Part shown: one piece after another, positions 38,471-49,800 of the stretch | Position numbering within the stretch: the first letter of the stretch is position 1 | Layout: every line of letters starts with the position of its first letter | Source: Cerrena zonata | Taxonomy: Eukaryota; Basidiomycota; Agaricomycetes; Polyporales; Cerrenaceae | Reading direction: 5' to 3' | Length of the DNA: 64,000 nt | Assembly (NCBI GenBank): GCA_038087015.1 | Contig: JASBNA010000049.1 | Location: 279,841 to 343,840, forward strand | Notes under the pieces: model-generated | Told to the model about the DNA's origin: nothing | Seen by the model: only the letters and a program-made list of their open reading frames with translations | The model's database searches: none | Program-made: the position numbers and the translations under genes

Positions 38471-39575
38471 ATTTCGATATCAATTTTTGGGGGTGGTTTG
38501 TCAAGTTCTTACTTTGTTTAATTATAATAATATTCTAGCAATTTTTCAAAATTCTATTTAGGTCTTTCTAGTAGCGTTTTCTTACTCTATCGAGCTCAAA
38601 AGGGCTTCAAGTTAGATTCTGGAGGTTTTGAATCTCAAATCTCAAATATCGGAGGGCGAAATCACATTATCCTTTTCGGGCGAAGTCATTGTAGCTTTCT
38701 GGCACTTTCCCTAAAACCGTTGACAGCAAATATTTCTTCAGCTTAAGCAATTTGAAGCGGATCCATTCTCTGAGGAAATTATTTCATGCTGAGACGAATC
38801 AATGTAATAAAAGAAGAAGAAGCTATAAAAATGTTTTGCGAGATATCTGACCAAAGTGTGTAGTTTTGTCTTCCTTTATGATAATTAGCTATTTAGTCTA
38901 TATGGATGTTTGCTGCTCATTTAATATGACTTGATAGTAAATTGACTACTTGATGTTAAATCTAAATAATCACGTATTTCAAAAGTGCTTCTGCTCAATA
39001 TAGAAGGATAGGCTCTAACTTCAAACTTCTGACACCTGCTGGTTAGCCAAGTCATTGAAACTTTTTATAATACTCGGCTATATTTCAACATGAAAGCTCT
39101 GCTGCTCAAGTCAAAGAGCAAAACCTAAGTATCAATCAAAGGTCAGGTTTTGAAATAGCTCCTAAAAAAATGAAAACTCGAATAACAAGTAAATTTTCAA
39201 GAAAGAAACAAAATTTCCATAAAAATCGTTTGTAAAATATTTTTTACACATAAGCTAAGTACGAAAAAGCACCCGGTACCTTCCCTTTCAAGAGAACTAT
39301 GTTATTCGACAACACAAGGGTGGTAGGCACTTGCTTTGAAGATACGACTCGTCCCATGTCTTCTACTATCGGTGTTTGGTATTGCCGCAAAAAACAAAAA
39401 TAAAGAAAAAGATCGCACCCCAAATCGGGAAGAGAATTGTGCGACCTGATAACTACTACATTTTAATCCACACTTCGGTGCTCTCTTGGTCGAAGATTGT
39501 AAGTAGTCTACAAAGTTGTCAAGAATATCGTTGTGTATCGTTATTAGTCTATTAATTCTATGCTTAGGGTAGAAA
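38471..39575. other. Long spacer, 1.1 kb, no gene seen
   Basis: Between the tRNA gene and the RIX7 3' end. I looked for small genes and C/D-box RNAs; there are scattered TGATG and CTGA strings and three CTGCTCA copies, but no pair with terminal stem that I would call a snoRNA. AT-rich, no long frame with convincing content. Confidence 0.4.
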
Positions 39576-42126
39576 TTATTTTGCGTCAGCAGGAGTTTCA
39601 GTCTTCTTATCTTCTTCTTCTTTGACTTCATTGATGACACTCCAACCCATACGTTTGTTTAAACGTTCGTATTTGGCTCTATCTTTATCGCTAACACTTG
39701 GATTAATCGAAGATAAGGCGCGGTGGAAAGTCTTCATTAGTGACCACGATGAAATCGCCATCAACTTCTTTAATTTCATCAGCGTCATAATAACCGGATT
39801 TATCTAACTCCAGAATCTGTTGGCCCTTGAAGAATTTCTTTTTCAAAGCCAAAACACCGGCTTCTCTGACCAAAGAGGATAAATCAGCACCAGAGAAATT
39901 TCTGCAACGTTCATCATTTGCAACTGATCTTAAATCAACATCACCATCTAATGGGGTATTATTTGCTTTAACCAAAGTTTTTAATATATCAAGACGTTCA
40001 TCGCTAGTTGGCAATTCAATATATAATGTCTTATCCAATCTACCTGGTCTAAGCATTGCTGGATCAATCATATCAGGTCTATTGGTAGCACCAATGACGA
40101 AAACCCCTTTTCTATCATTTAAACCATCTAATTCAGTCAATAAAGTATTAACCACACGAGAACTAGATTCAGATAATGAAGCATCTCTTCTTGGGACAAG
40201 AGCATCCAATTCATCGAAAAATATGATACAAGGAACTGAAGCTCTAGCTCTTTGGAAAACTTGTCTAACAGCACGTTCAGATTCACCAACATATTTATTA
40301 AGTAATTCAGGTCCTTTGATTGAGATGAAGTTTGCACGGGATTCATTAGCAACAGCTTTTGCTAATAAGGTTTTACCACAACCTGGAGGCCCCCACATTA
40401 AAACACCTGCAGGGGCAGTAATACCAACTTTTTCATAAAGTTCTGGTTTTTTAATTGGTTGAACAATACACATGTGTAATTCCATACGAATATGGTTTAA
40501 CGCACCAACGTTATTCCAAGTGACATCAGGAACGGTTGCGAAACCTTCTCTTTTGGCAGTAGGTTGAATAGTTGGTAATGCAGTTAAAAAGTCTTCATAA
40601 GTAATTGACAATGGAGCAAGCTGATCATCAGTTAAAGGGTTAGGATGTTTTATGAGGAATTTCTGAATGGTTGAAAGTTTTTCCAAGTCCGACTTATTTT
40701 CAAAATTTGTTACTGAAGTATTATTGGGTATTAATGCTTGATCATTTGGAGTTATTTGACTATCATTTAAATTTTGATCAATTTCCATTGAATTTATATC
40801 TTTCATTAACAATTCTTCTTCAAGTTCACTTAAGCTTTCAAAAATTCTCTTAATTGCAGCAATACCAGCAGCGGTAACCAAACTTTTCAAATCAGCCCCA
40901 ACATAACCAGGAGTTAATTTTGCTAATTCTCTAAAATTGAATTGTTCACCATCTTTTAATTTTAAATTTGAAGTCATTGTCTGTATTATCGAACAACGTT
41001 GATCTTCATTAGGTACATTAAGACAAATTTCACGATCGAATCTACCGGCTCTTCTTAACGCTGAATCCAAAGAATCTGGTCTATTGGTAGCACCTATGAC
41101 AATGACTGGTTGACCGTTAGTTTTTTCCAAAGTCAATTCATCCATAAGAGTAAGTAACTGAGCCACAATTCTTCTTTCCATTTCACGTTGAGCACCACCA
41201 TCTCTCTTTGGAGTAATAGCATCGATTTCATCCATGAATATAAGACAAGGCGCAACTTGTTTTGCTTCTTCGAAAATTTCTCTTAATTTTTTCTCTGATT
41301 CACCCGACATCCCACTAACCACTGAAGGAGCAGATATATTTATGAAAGGCACTTGTAATTCTCCGGCCAAAGCATTTGCAATTGTTGTTTTACCACAACC
41401 AGGAGGTCCATAGAGCAAGACCCCACGAGGTGGCTCTACCCCAGTTGAAGCATATATTTCTGGATGTAATATTGGTAAACCAATCAATTCCATTAATTGT
41501 GTAGTGATTGTAGTTAATCCACCAAGAGAAGATAACGTTGAAGTTGGAGGAGTATGATCGATTTTATTTTTTGGTTTCTTGGTCAATTGCTTAGAGGTAT
41601 CTTTTGTTCTTTTCTTCAGTTTCTTATCATCACTTTCCTCCGACTTGTCTTGTTCTTTGGAATTTTCAGAATTATTACTCCACATCGATACCACTGATTT
41701 ATTCAATGCATTTGAGTCTTTCACTTCCATTAGGTTATTTTCGTCCACCCCTTCAAACTCACTATCATTCTTGAGACTTTCCTCGGCTTTGGCTTGTTCT
41801 CTTTGCAATATAACCTCTTCAAGTTCTTCGGCTTCTTCTTCCCGGATCAATTTCAATACAGCATCGATTGATTTCTCCAATATAGCACGCTTCATTCTTC
41901 TCATCTGAAGGTCCTTCGACTGAACATATACCAATATATTAGACAGTTGTAAGTCTTTAGCAAGAGCTATATGGGCAAAGGGATCATTTTCACCGTCATC
42001 ACCTTCATCATTATTTGCATCCTCGAGGAGTTTCTTATTCTCCGAGCTTTGTTGTTCCAACAAGTCGTGGATAAGATCGTATATCCTTTGGTCCAAGCTT
42101 TGACTACCTGACTTCTTTTTCACCAT
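39576..42126 (-). CDS. RIX7: Ribosome-biogenesis AAA ATPase Rix7 (NVL), interrupted by a +1 frameshift
   Basis: Type II double-AAA ATPase that removes Nsa1 from pre-60S particles in the nucleolus; essential in baker's yeast. N-terminal domain 'SLDQRIYDLIHDLLEQ', D1 with Walker A 'YGPPGCGKTTIANALA' (about 240) and Walker B 'CLIFMDEIDAI', D2 with 'WGPPGCGKTLLAKAVANES' (about 580) and 'CIIFFDELDALVPRRD', with arginine-finger blocks 'GATNRPD'. Joined length 849 residues (yeast 837). Near the C-terminus the frame changes by +1 at 39724-39729: GAC TTT CCA CCG in the first frame runs to TAA nine codons on; dropping one base gives 'VTNEDFHRALSSINPSVSDKDRAKYERLNKRMGW', the expected Rix7/NVL end. Without the shift the protein lacks the last 47 or so residues. 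Two CCCGTACA/CCCATACA boxes lie upstream. Confidence 0.93.
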
Positions 42127-42943
42127 TTCAGCCCGCTAAACGTCACTAATGCTCTATATTTTTCACTTCTCCATCTCATCTTATCATATACTAACAAAAA
42201 TTTTCTATTAAAAAAAAAAATCTGATTCCTGCAGGTAACCAAGACCCCCAAACCAACCCGTACACATACAAAACACCCATACACCAAATCTCCGAGGAAC
42301 AATACACGACCAAAACCTAGACGACCTGCATACAAAGATCCCTCCCTCAACCCCGGTGTGATGTAACTGCTGCTAATAGAATGTTGCTTAATTTTTTATG
42401 TGAGAGCAACCAAATTCAACGGCTTGTTTGTTGCAAAAGCTAATAGACGGTAGGGTCACTGACTCTAATACAATTGCTGAACACTCAAACTGATAAGCTA
42501 ACAGGTTAGTATGTTGTTAACCTGAAAAAGACGGTTTTTGCTGGGAACTTTGATCCTGTAGAACACCAAGAGCAAACGAATTCCAGGTAATACGGCCAAA
42601 AATTACGACGTAGTTCAGGATGGATCGAGGCGGATGGGCCACAGGTCAGGCGAATTAGCAACAAGTTGTAAGACATGTCTTAAAAAGTCATTTCCCCAAA
42701 CAGTGAAAAAGGTGGCTGGGAATGCCTTTAACGGGTGGACTGAAAGAAAGATGGAATGTTCCATCACAGCAATGAAAGTAGCTAGTCATTCACTAATATC
42801 TAATTTTGGAAAAAATCAATTGTTCAATCAACAGCTCTACCGTGGCTGGAGATACCCTACTGGTTGGTGTATAAATACCAGGGGAAGTCTCCTGGTAGAA
42901 CCAACTTTTTTTATCAATTCAACAACAAATTCAAATATTAATC
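42127..42943. other. Divergent spacer between RIX7 and HSP12
   Basis: Holds both promoters. Besides the Rap1-like boxes it has a TATA box TATAAATA at 42870-42877, 67-74 bases before the HSP12 ATG, followed by a short inverted repeat ACCAGG...CCTGGT (42877-42896). A 105-residue open frame here ends inside the HSP12 start region and looks spurious. Confidence 0.5.
42257..42283 (+). promoter_or_regulatory. Two Rap1-like boxes upstream of RIX7
   Basis: CCCGTACA at 42257-42264 and ACACCCATACA at 42273-42283 (the latter equal to the classical yeast Rap1/RPG consensus), 130-160 bases before the RIX7 ATG. They may co-regulate this ribosome-assembly gene with other growth genes. Confidence 0.5.
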
Positions 42944-43306
42944 ATGTCTGACTTAGGTAGAAAAAACGTTTCTGATAAAGTTAACGAAGCTGTTCAACCA
43001 GATTCCGAAAAATCTGCTTTAGATAAAACTAAGGAACAAGTTACTGATAAACTTGATAAAGTCGCTGCTAAAGGTACCCCAGAAGACCAAAAATCCTTTG
43101 CCCAAACCATCAGTGATAACATCCAAACTGGCCATGATGACGCCAAAAAAAAGATTGGTGATGATGAATCTACCTTAGCTGACACTGCTTCCCAATACGT
43201 GGATGCCGCTAAAGAACAAATTGGTAACGCTGCTCAATACGTTTCCGGTGTTGTTACTGGTGCTAAAGAAGGTGCTTCTGAAGCTGCTGGTTCAAACAAA
43301 AAATAG
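42944..43306 (+). CDS. HSP12: Small stress protein Hsp12
   Basis: Hydrophilic, lipid-binding stress protein that stabilises membranes and is strongly induced on stress and in stationary phase. 120 residues: 'MSDLGRKNVSDKVNEAVQPDSEKSALDKTKEQVTDKLDKVA' (split for reading at K) and 'QYVSGVVTGAKEGASEAAGSNKK' match the Hsp12/Wh11 family. No cysteine, no hydrophobic core, as expected. Codon bias is that of a highly expressed gene. A TATA box and a long upstream region fit strong induction. Confidence 0.95.
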   Translation: MSDLGRKNVSDKVNEAVQPDSEKSALDKTKEQVTDKLDKVAAKGTPEDQKSFAQTISDNIQTGHDDAKKKIGDDESTLADTASQYVDAAKEQIGNAAQYVSGVVTGAKEGASEAAGSNKK

Positions 43307-43547
43307 ATGATTTATATTTTATATCTTCAATTTATACGAGTCGATGAACTATACAATATATTAGTTTGATTTTTTAATAAAATTGTAATGGGTGTAAAAA
43401 TGTAGTTTTTGGCGTAAAAAAAAAAAAAAAATAAAAAAAAAAAAAAATTAAAGGTGTGCACATAAGCTGTTCTTCCTTTTGGTGAATGTTTTTTCAAGCT
43501 CATCTCGAGTTTGGGACTAACTGATCCATTAACTTCAGCTTTGTATA
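43307..43547. other. Spacer with A-rich tracts between HSP12 and ESF2
   Basis: Short tandem spacer with two A-tracts separated by a T near 43417-43449, probably the poly(dA) element of the ESF2 promoter. Confidence 0.4.
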
Positions 43548-44606
43548 ATGGCAGCTAAACATACTAAAAAGGCATTCAGGGATGCTTTCAGTGCAAGAGA
43601 CGAGTCGTCGGACTCTGCTGGCGATTTCAGCGATAGCGAAACGGAGAGAGTGATACCGCAAGCTAAATCCAACCCAAAGGCTGAACCAATCTCGGATGAC
43701 GAAGATGATTTCCAAGACGACGAAGAATCTGATGACGGAGACTTCTATAAGGCTAAAAAGAAACCAAGTGGACTAGATAAGTTTCAGGACGAAGAAGAAG
43801 AAGAAGAAGATGAAGAAGAAGAAGAAGAAGAAATCCCCAATGAAGAAATGAAAGACCCAACATCTGCTAGCGGGATGGTTGCTAAAGAAGCCAAAAGAAA
43901 CCGTAGATTGAAAAAGTTAACTCCTGAACAACTTGAAAAAGAACAAAAGAAAATCAAAAAAACCGGGGTTTGTTATTTATCTAGTATTCCACCATATATG
44001 AAACCTTCTAAACTACGTTCAGTGCTTTCACGTTTTGGTAAAATAGATCGATTATTTTTGAAACCAGAAGATAGTATTGTTTATCATAAAAGAGTTAAAT
44101 ACGGTGGTAATAAAAAGAAAAACTTTACCGAAGGTTGGGTAGAATTTGTTAATAAAAAAGATGCAAAATTATGCTCTAGTACTTTAAATGGTAATAAATT
44201 AGGTGGGAAGAAAACTTCATATTATTATGATGATATAATAAATATTAAATATTTATCAGGATTTAAATGGTTTGATTTAACTCAACAAATTGCTAAAGAA
44301 AATGAAATTAGACAATCTAAATTAACCTTAGAATTATCTCAACAATCTAAACTTAACAAGACTTTCATTAATAACGTTGAAAAATCTAAAATGATTTCGA
44401 ATATTCAAAAGAAAAGAAAAGCCAAACAGGAAGCTAAAGGCGATAAATCAAATGATAAATCAAATGATAAATCGAATGATGAACAAATCAGAAGAACTTT
44501 CAAACAACGTAAAATTACTAGTACGAGAGCTGATGCCAATGATGACTTGAAAGAAAAGGCTAAACCAAATGACAAATTAAACGATGTCTTATCAAGAGTT
44601 TTTTAA
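43548..44606 (+). CDS. ESF2: Pre-rRNA processing factor Esf2 (ABT1 family)
   Basis: RNA-binding component of the SSU processome that stimulates the helicase Dbp8 in 18S maturation, nucleolar. 352 residues: acidic N-terminus including an Asp/Glu run (about 84-98), then the ABT1-type RRM 'GVCYLSSIPPYMKPSKLRSVLSRFGKIDRLFL' region (about 142-172), 'KNFTEGWVEFVNKKDAKLCSSTLNGN', 'YYYDDIINIKYLSGFKWFDLTQQIAKE' typical of the family, and a basic tail with a short SNDK repeat (NDKSNDKSND, about 303-313). Frame intact; convergent with the next gene. Confidence 0.94.
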   Translation: MAAKHTKKAFRDAFSARDESSDSAGDFSDSETERVIPQAKSNPKAEPISDDEDDFQDDEESDDGDFYKAKKKPSGLDKFQDEEEEEEDEEEEEEEIPNEEMKDPTSASGMVAKEAKRNRRLKKLTPEQLEKEQKKIKKTGVCYLSSIPPYMKPSKLRSVLSRFGKIDRLFLKPEDSIVYHKRVKYGGNKKKNFTEGWVEFVNKKDAKLCSSTLNGNKLGGKKTSYYYDDIINIKYLSGFKWFDLTQQIAKENEIRQSKLTLELSQQSKLNKTFINNVEKSKMISNIQKKRKAKQEAKGDKSNDKSNDKSNDEQIRRTFKQRKITSTRADANDDLKEKAKPNDKLNDVLSRVF

Positions 44607-44716
44607 ACTTGTCTACTTTTTATTTGCATGAATTCATTTTCCATATCATTATATATAATACATTAGAGACTTTAATAATACAAGGTGTTATACAATTTTT
44701 TTCTTTTTTTTTATAT

Positions 44717-46669
44717 TCAAATTTTGTTTCGACTAGTCTTGGTCTTTTTAACAACCTTACCAGGCTTGCTTCTAGTAGCTATGTAGTCCTGCTTGGGTTT
44801 GGTGGTTTTGTTTTTTTGCATCAAATATTTCACTCTGAGCAGTAATTCGTGTTTTGAACAATCAAGTCCTTCCATAACCATATCACTATTAATGATCATT
44901 TCTGGCGAAAGCTCTTCTAGTGCTAATAATTTTTCCAATTTCCTCCACTTATAGGTAGGCCAATCTTCAAACTTTTTTTTTGATGCTTTTGTAATGTTAG
45001 ATTTGGCCTGATTATACTTTTTACGAAGAATATCCTCTTCAGGTGTCTCTTTGGGTACCGCAATACGATTGACCACCTCAGGTTTATGTTCTGGTCTAGG
45101 GGGGTCCATTGCAGAACTTTGACTTCGCAAAGACCCAATTGCACGAACGGGTGAACCATTATATGACCTTATAGAAACAGGGTCAATTCTTTCTCTTCTT
45201 TGTCTAAGTACTTGTCGGGCGTATTGTCCAGATAGTTGATTGAAGCGAGGTTTTTTAGTCCCTTCAGCATTATCATCTTCCACAACTTTAACAGGACTAG
45301 ATACTTTTGAAATAGGTTGGCGACGTTTGGTATCACGCAGAATATTAATGTCAATTGGATCACTCCTGAGTTGACTGATCTTTGAATATTGACTTGCTCG
45401 ATCTTCAGATCGGTAATTTCTATACCCTTCATTTCTAAATCCATCGCTACGAAGTAAGTTACTTCTATAGATGTCACTTCGAGGAATACCGCTCCTATAG
45501 CTATCACTTCTGGGTAATCCACTTCTATACCCATCACTTCTAAGACGGCTTGCTCTTGTAAAATCATTTCTGCCTTGATCGCTCCTGTTGCTTTCACTCT
45601 TCTGTATACACGAAGACAACTCTTCGAGGATTTCCGGCTCATCATCTTCGTCCGTCGAAGAATTCTTCTCCTGTATATCTGATTCATCATCCTCGTCATT
45701 TTCCTGTTGTACCAATTTAGGCCTTGATTGTTCATGATCAGAGGTATCTTTTTGTCTCAAGTGGTTAATACTTGCTTCTATTTGTTCAGCAATCTCTTCT
45801 TTAGTTAGGTCACCCTCGTAAATATCCGACCGTATCCTTTCGACAATATCCCTATGCTGGTCATCTACTTCTTCTTCTTTCCCTTCTCCATTAGCTAGTA
45901 TTTTTGGATCGTATGTTTCCTTCAAGTTATCAATCTTTTTATCATTTTCTTCTTCAGAAGGATCAAATTCAATATCACCGTTATTCAATTCTATGGAATC
46001 CGCCGTTATAGCATCATTATGATTTTTACCAGAAGAAAAAGTATTGAAGTTGTATGGTCGTATTTTCATATTGGAAGGTGGTGAATTATTAATATAAGCA
46101 CCTCCTTTTTTTACTTTAGGGGAGCTATCCCATCCATTTTCAATCGGTGGAACTTCCTGGGGATCGTATTCATTTTTATCAGTTATCAATCGAGTCTTTC
46201 TAATGATTTCCGTGTCTTCATCAGGTTTTCCTTTAGTGAAAGAGAACTCATCGCTTGCAGCATTCTTCACATTTCGTAACGGTGTACCGTTACGGCTACG
46301 GTAATCTACCACGCTATTTCGCTGGCTTGCTCGAGGAGTAGCCGGCCGTCTGCTTCCTATGCCATCATCCTTCAACGAAACTTTTAGAGTCCTAACTTCT
46401 TGTCGGTATCTTGTAGGACTATTATCTGTTGTCTGGTTTGTTCGTGTATCAAACGAATGTATGGTACCATCCTTTCTTAAATTTCTAGGAGTCTCCATCC
46501 TCGTGTCATCAAACTCAATATCATCAAATTCATCATCATCGTCTTGTAGAATATCTTTCCTATTTTCTATATCCCCTGATCTGAATTGTCTACGAGAAGT
46601 TGAGTGAGGTTCATTAGCCGACAGTGACATCTCATCATCCAAATCAAATGACTTCAAAGTTGCTGGCAT
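44717..46669 (-). CDS. Unrecognised 650-residue charged protein with 10-residue repeats
   Basis: Mostly disordered, rich in Asp/Glu, Arg and Ser. Around residues 375-410 four imperfect 10-residue repeats run 'LRSDGYRSG LPRSDSYRSG IPRSDIYRSN LLRSDGFRNE'. Only the C-terminal part looks folded: 'EDWPTYKWRKLEKLLALEEL' and 'LVMEGLDCSKHELLLRVKYL'-like sequence (about 565-620), followed by a Lys-rich tail. Such a layout (disordered, phospho-prone SP/TP sites, small helical C-terminus) suits a cytoskeletal, kinetochore or spindle-pole adaptor, but this is inference and I do not recognise the family. ATG at 46669; an A29 run lies about 110-140 bases upstream. Confidence 0.6.
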   Translation of the reverse strand: MPATLKSFDLDDEMSLSANEPHSTSRRQFRSGDIENRKDILQDDDDEFDDIEFDDTRMETPRNLRKDGTIHSFDTRTNQTTDNSPTRYRQEVRTLKVSLKDDGIGSRRPATPRASQRNSVVDYRSRNGTPLRNVKNAASDEFSFTKGKPDEDTEIIRKTRLITDKNEYDPQEVPPIENGWDSSPKVKKGGAYINNSPPSNMKIRPYNFNTFSSGKNHNDAITADSIELNNGDIEFDPSEEENDKKIDNLKETYDPKILANGEGKEEEVDDQHRDIVERIRSDIYEGDLTKEEIAEQIEASINHLRQKDTSDHEQSRPKLVQQENDEDDESDIQEKNSSTDEDDEPEILEELSSCIQKSESNRSDQGRNDFTRASRLRSDGYRSGLPRSDSYRSGIPRSDIYRSNLLRSDGFRNEGYRNYRSEDRASQYSKISQLRSDPIDINILRDTKRRQPISKVSSPVKVVEDDNAEGTKKPRFNQLSGQYARQVLRQRRERIDPVSIRSYNGSPVRAIGSLRSQSSAMDPPRPEHKPEVVNRIAVPKETPEEDILRKKYNQAKSNITKASKKKFEDWPTYKWRKLEKLLALEELSPEMIINSDMVMEGLDCSKHELLLRVKYLMQKNKTTKPKQDYIATRSKPGKVVKKTKTSRNKI

Positions 46670-46775
46670 TATATACTTCCTCGATAGAAGTTCTTAAGTC
46701 AATTGTGCTAGCTATCCGTTTTTCAAGCTGTAATCATCAACAAATTGATCTTTAATTGTGAAACGCACCAAAAAC

Positions 46776-46777
<2 letters not shown>

Positions 46778-46806
<29 letters not shown>
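46778..46806 (+). repeat. A29 homopolymer
   Basis: Uninterrupted 29 A between the DOP1 stop and the start of the preceding minus-strand gene; reads T29 in that gene's promoter. Same length as the run at 26607. Confidence 0.8.
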
Positions 46807-46809
<3 letters not shown>

Positions 46810-46893
46810 AATGTCAGACGCGAAAATAAAAAAACGGTTATTATGTAGGGCATTATGTTTATATGGTGTACATTTAGAGGAATATATAGCTAT

Positions 46894-49800
46894 TCAAACT
46901 AACAAATCTTCCAAAATACCTTCTTCGCAAGACCTTACGTCTACTGGGTATAAGCCAAAAGTTCTCTCGTAAGAAATAAAACTAAGAGACTCGAAGAAAG
47001 TCCGTAAGTTCGCGATATTATTGAGACTTTTCACACCCAAAAGTAAAGGCTGCAAAGGGTCTTCAGGTTGTTTGACCCTAATTGGTGGTTCTTTATTTAA
47101 AATTGGATCAACTTCTTCAGCAATTTTATCAATCAAGGCATTAATTGTGTTCTTATCTGTTCCTTTGATTACATCAGGCTGGCTGGTGACAAAAAGCCAT
47201 TCATTCAAATTAAATTCATCAAACCTGAGTAACAATAACTGGTCTAAGAGTTTACAACTACCCAAAACAAGGTTTAACTCTTCAAACGTCAAGGATTGCA
47301 ATTCCTTACGCGATTTACTGAGTAAGGATCCGAACACATTAATAAGATCTTGTTCCAAAGTTATCCAATAAGGTAATAAGTGCAATTCACTAAATTTCAA
47401 GGTGATTACTCTGAATAAAGTTAAAAGTTCCGTTCTGAAAACAATAGGGCATGAAATACTCAAAGAGTATTCTATTTTTTCAAAAAGAGATTCAAGATAC
47501 ACCAAGAAGAAATCCTGGGGTTGCACCATCATCAAATAAGAAATTCTTTTTAGTGTTAAAACCTTATTCTCTACTTCCGATTTTTCATTCCATATAAAAA
47601 TATTCGAAGCTGTTGATTGAACTGATGGAGTAACTCTGAAAACAAGTTCACTGAATTTCTCTTTGTCGTTAAATATCCAAGCCCTAATCACGGGTTTCCA
47701 CTCATCAACATCACCAGAGAAAAAGTTGTTATCCAAGAATATATCAAAAACAAGTGTCTTCCAAGCTTTATTCGGGTATTGATCTCCAATCAACGTCATC
47801 AAATCAATGGTCTTTCGTGGAAGCTTTTTGATACTTTTTGATTTGATCTGTGGGGCCAAAAGATTGACAACTATGGATGTAATTGCTGTGTTAACTTTAT
47901 CTTGGTCTTGGATAATTTCATCAAAAAACTCAGCCAACTCATAGAGAGCATCTAAAAGGCCCTCATTAGGTGATCTCACAGATTGATCCGTTGAAGATTC
48001 TCCATCTTGCTCACCATTATCCTCAGTGTAAAACAGAGACTTTAAACTAACTGCACCGTTCAAAGTTTTGATAAAGAGATCAGATAATTCTCTCTTGTAT
48101 TTTCTTTGTTCAGGAGCCCTTGAGCTGTTTAATTTTATTGTAAGTGACTTAATGACTCTTAATAAAGCCGGATACGTGGTCTTAAAACCAGTGGAATGTG
48201 TTACTGCATCTCTAAGAAACTTAGAGATAGAATCCCATATATCGATAACACTATCAGTGTCGACACTTTCTAAATAAATCAGCAAGAAGGCACATAAATC
48301 TCTCGTAGAGATGTTGACATTCAAAGATGACCTATATTTTTCTTCTAACAATTGGGGATCTGCTCTTGTTGTAATGGAATTAAGTAAATGAGGTAAGGTG
48401 ATTTGTGAGCGTCCCCCATCTAATACATGAAGGAGCTTCACAGTTTCAGGCTCATTCATTTCAACTAAAGTCTCAATTACTTCTAGTCTTTCCAAGTCCA
48501 TCAAGGTTTCAAGAAGTTTCTTAGATCTAAATTTTAATTTATTGCCTAAGAATGACAATGATCTATCAGAGGCATTGTGTATTCCTTTCGGAACTTGTGG
48601 TTTAGCATCTGACCATTTCCAAATTTTGAAGGCTATCTTCACTGCATCTTGAAAGGCTAATAAAATCGAGTAAAGCTTATTTTGTTCGGTGGTACGTATG
48701 GCTGGTGATTCAATTTGGAGAACACCCTGGATTACATTACTGAAAAATCCGGAGTCATTAGGGTTATTGTTAGCTTTATCTGTATTAGCAGACTTTAATC
48801 TTGAAGTTAGTAAATAGCTGTGACTTATTGATAATAAGTCCTCCAAACCAGATGTTAAAATATTAAGTGAAGCCTCGACATCCGTTAAATAATTGAATGA
48901 TTCAAATGTGATTATCTTGTTAAAATAAGCATCAATTTTATGGATGATTGAATCATTTAACGTGAGAAGAACGCTAAAAACCGATTCATTAAATAGATAT
49001 AATGATCTCGTCAAAAGCTTAAACCAAGTTTCTAATAACACAGGTGATTCTGTGGCAGTAATACCGTGAATTAAAAATCTCACCAACAAAGGTTCTTTAC
49101 CTTCATCTTCGATATGTAATAGGTTTAAGTTGATTTTTGACTCCTCGGAAATATCCAAGAATCGCATGATAGTATTTAAAAATGATTTTTCAATTAACTC
49201 AATTTGATATGGATTGTTTTCGAAAAGATGTATGTAATAAGAGCAAGACTCAAGTAAAACATGAAATCCATCCGAGAAATTAGGTTCGTTACCTGAGGTT
49301 AAAATTAAAATCAATTCAAGTGCAGTAGTGATAGATTCATAAAATTGATTCAAAGTAGCTTCATCCCTAGAAACATCATCACTTACTTGAACTTTGATAT
49401 AAGTTTCAGTAATAGACAAAATCAAAGTTTTATATGTAGATATATCCCATTCATTATTTCTTATTAGTTGAATTTTCTCTGCACTATCCATCACAGCAAG
49501 TTCGTTATTGATTGCTTCTTTCAATGGTTTTTCATTTGTCTTGATAACATTGTACACTGTCTTCAAATAATATGAGAATTGATTCAAGTCATCTTTCAGA
49601 GTGACTAATGTCTTATTATTTTTTATGAAGGGGAAATTCAACAAAGGAGTAGTAAGTAGTTTGAGAAATCTGTTAGCCGATCCACTTTTAAGAACACTTT
49701 TTATAAATCCAACTACCGGAAGCGACTGTTGATGATCATTTTCATATAATCCATCCATGAGTAATTGCATTGGTCTCACTAATAGCCTATCTGCATCATT

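Noticed and set aside
38471..39575. C/D-box snoRNA in the long spacer
   Set aside because: C- and D-like boxes are scattered without a closing stem or a plausible guide.
42634..42951. 105-residue open frame upstream of HSP12
   Set aside because: It covers the HSP12 TATA box and runs into its ATG; composition is that of a promoter.
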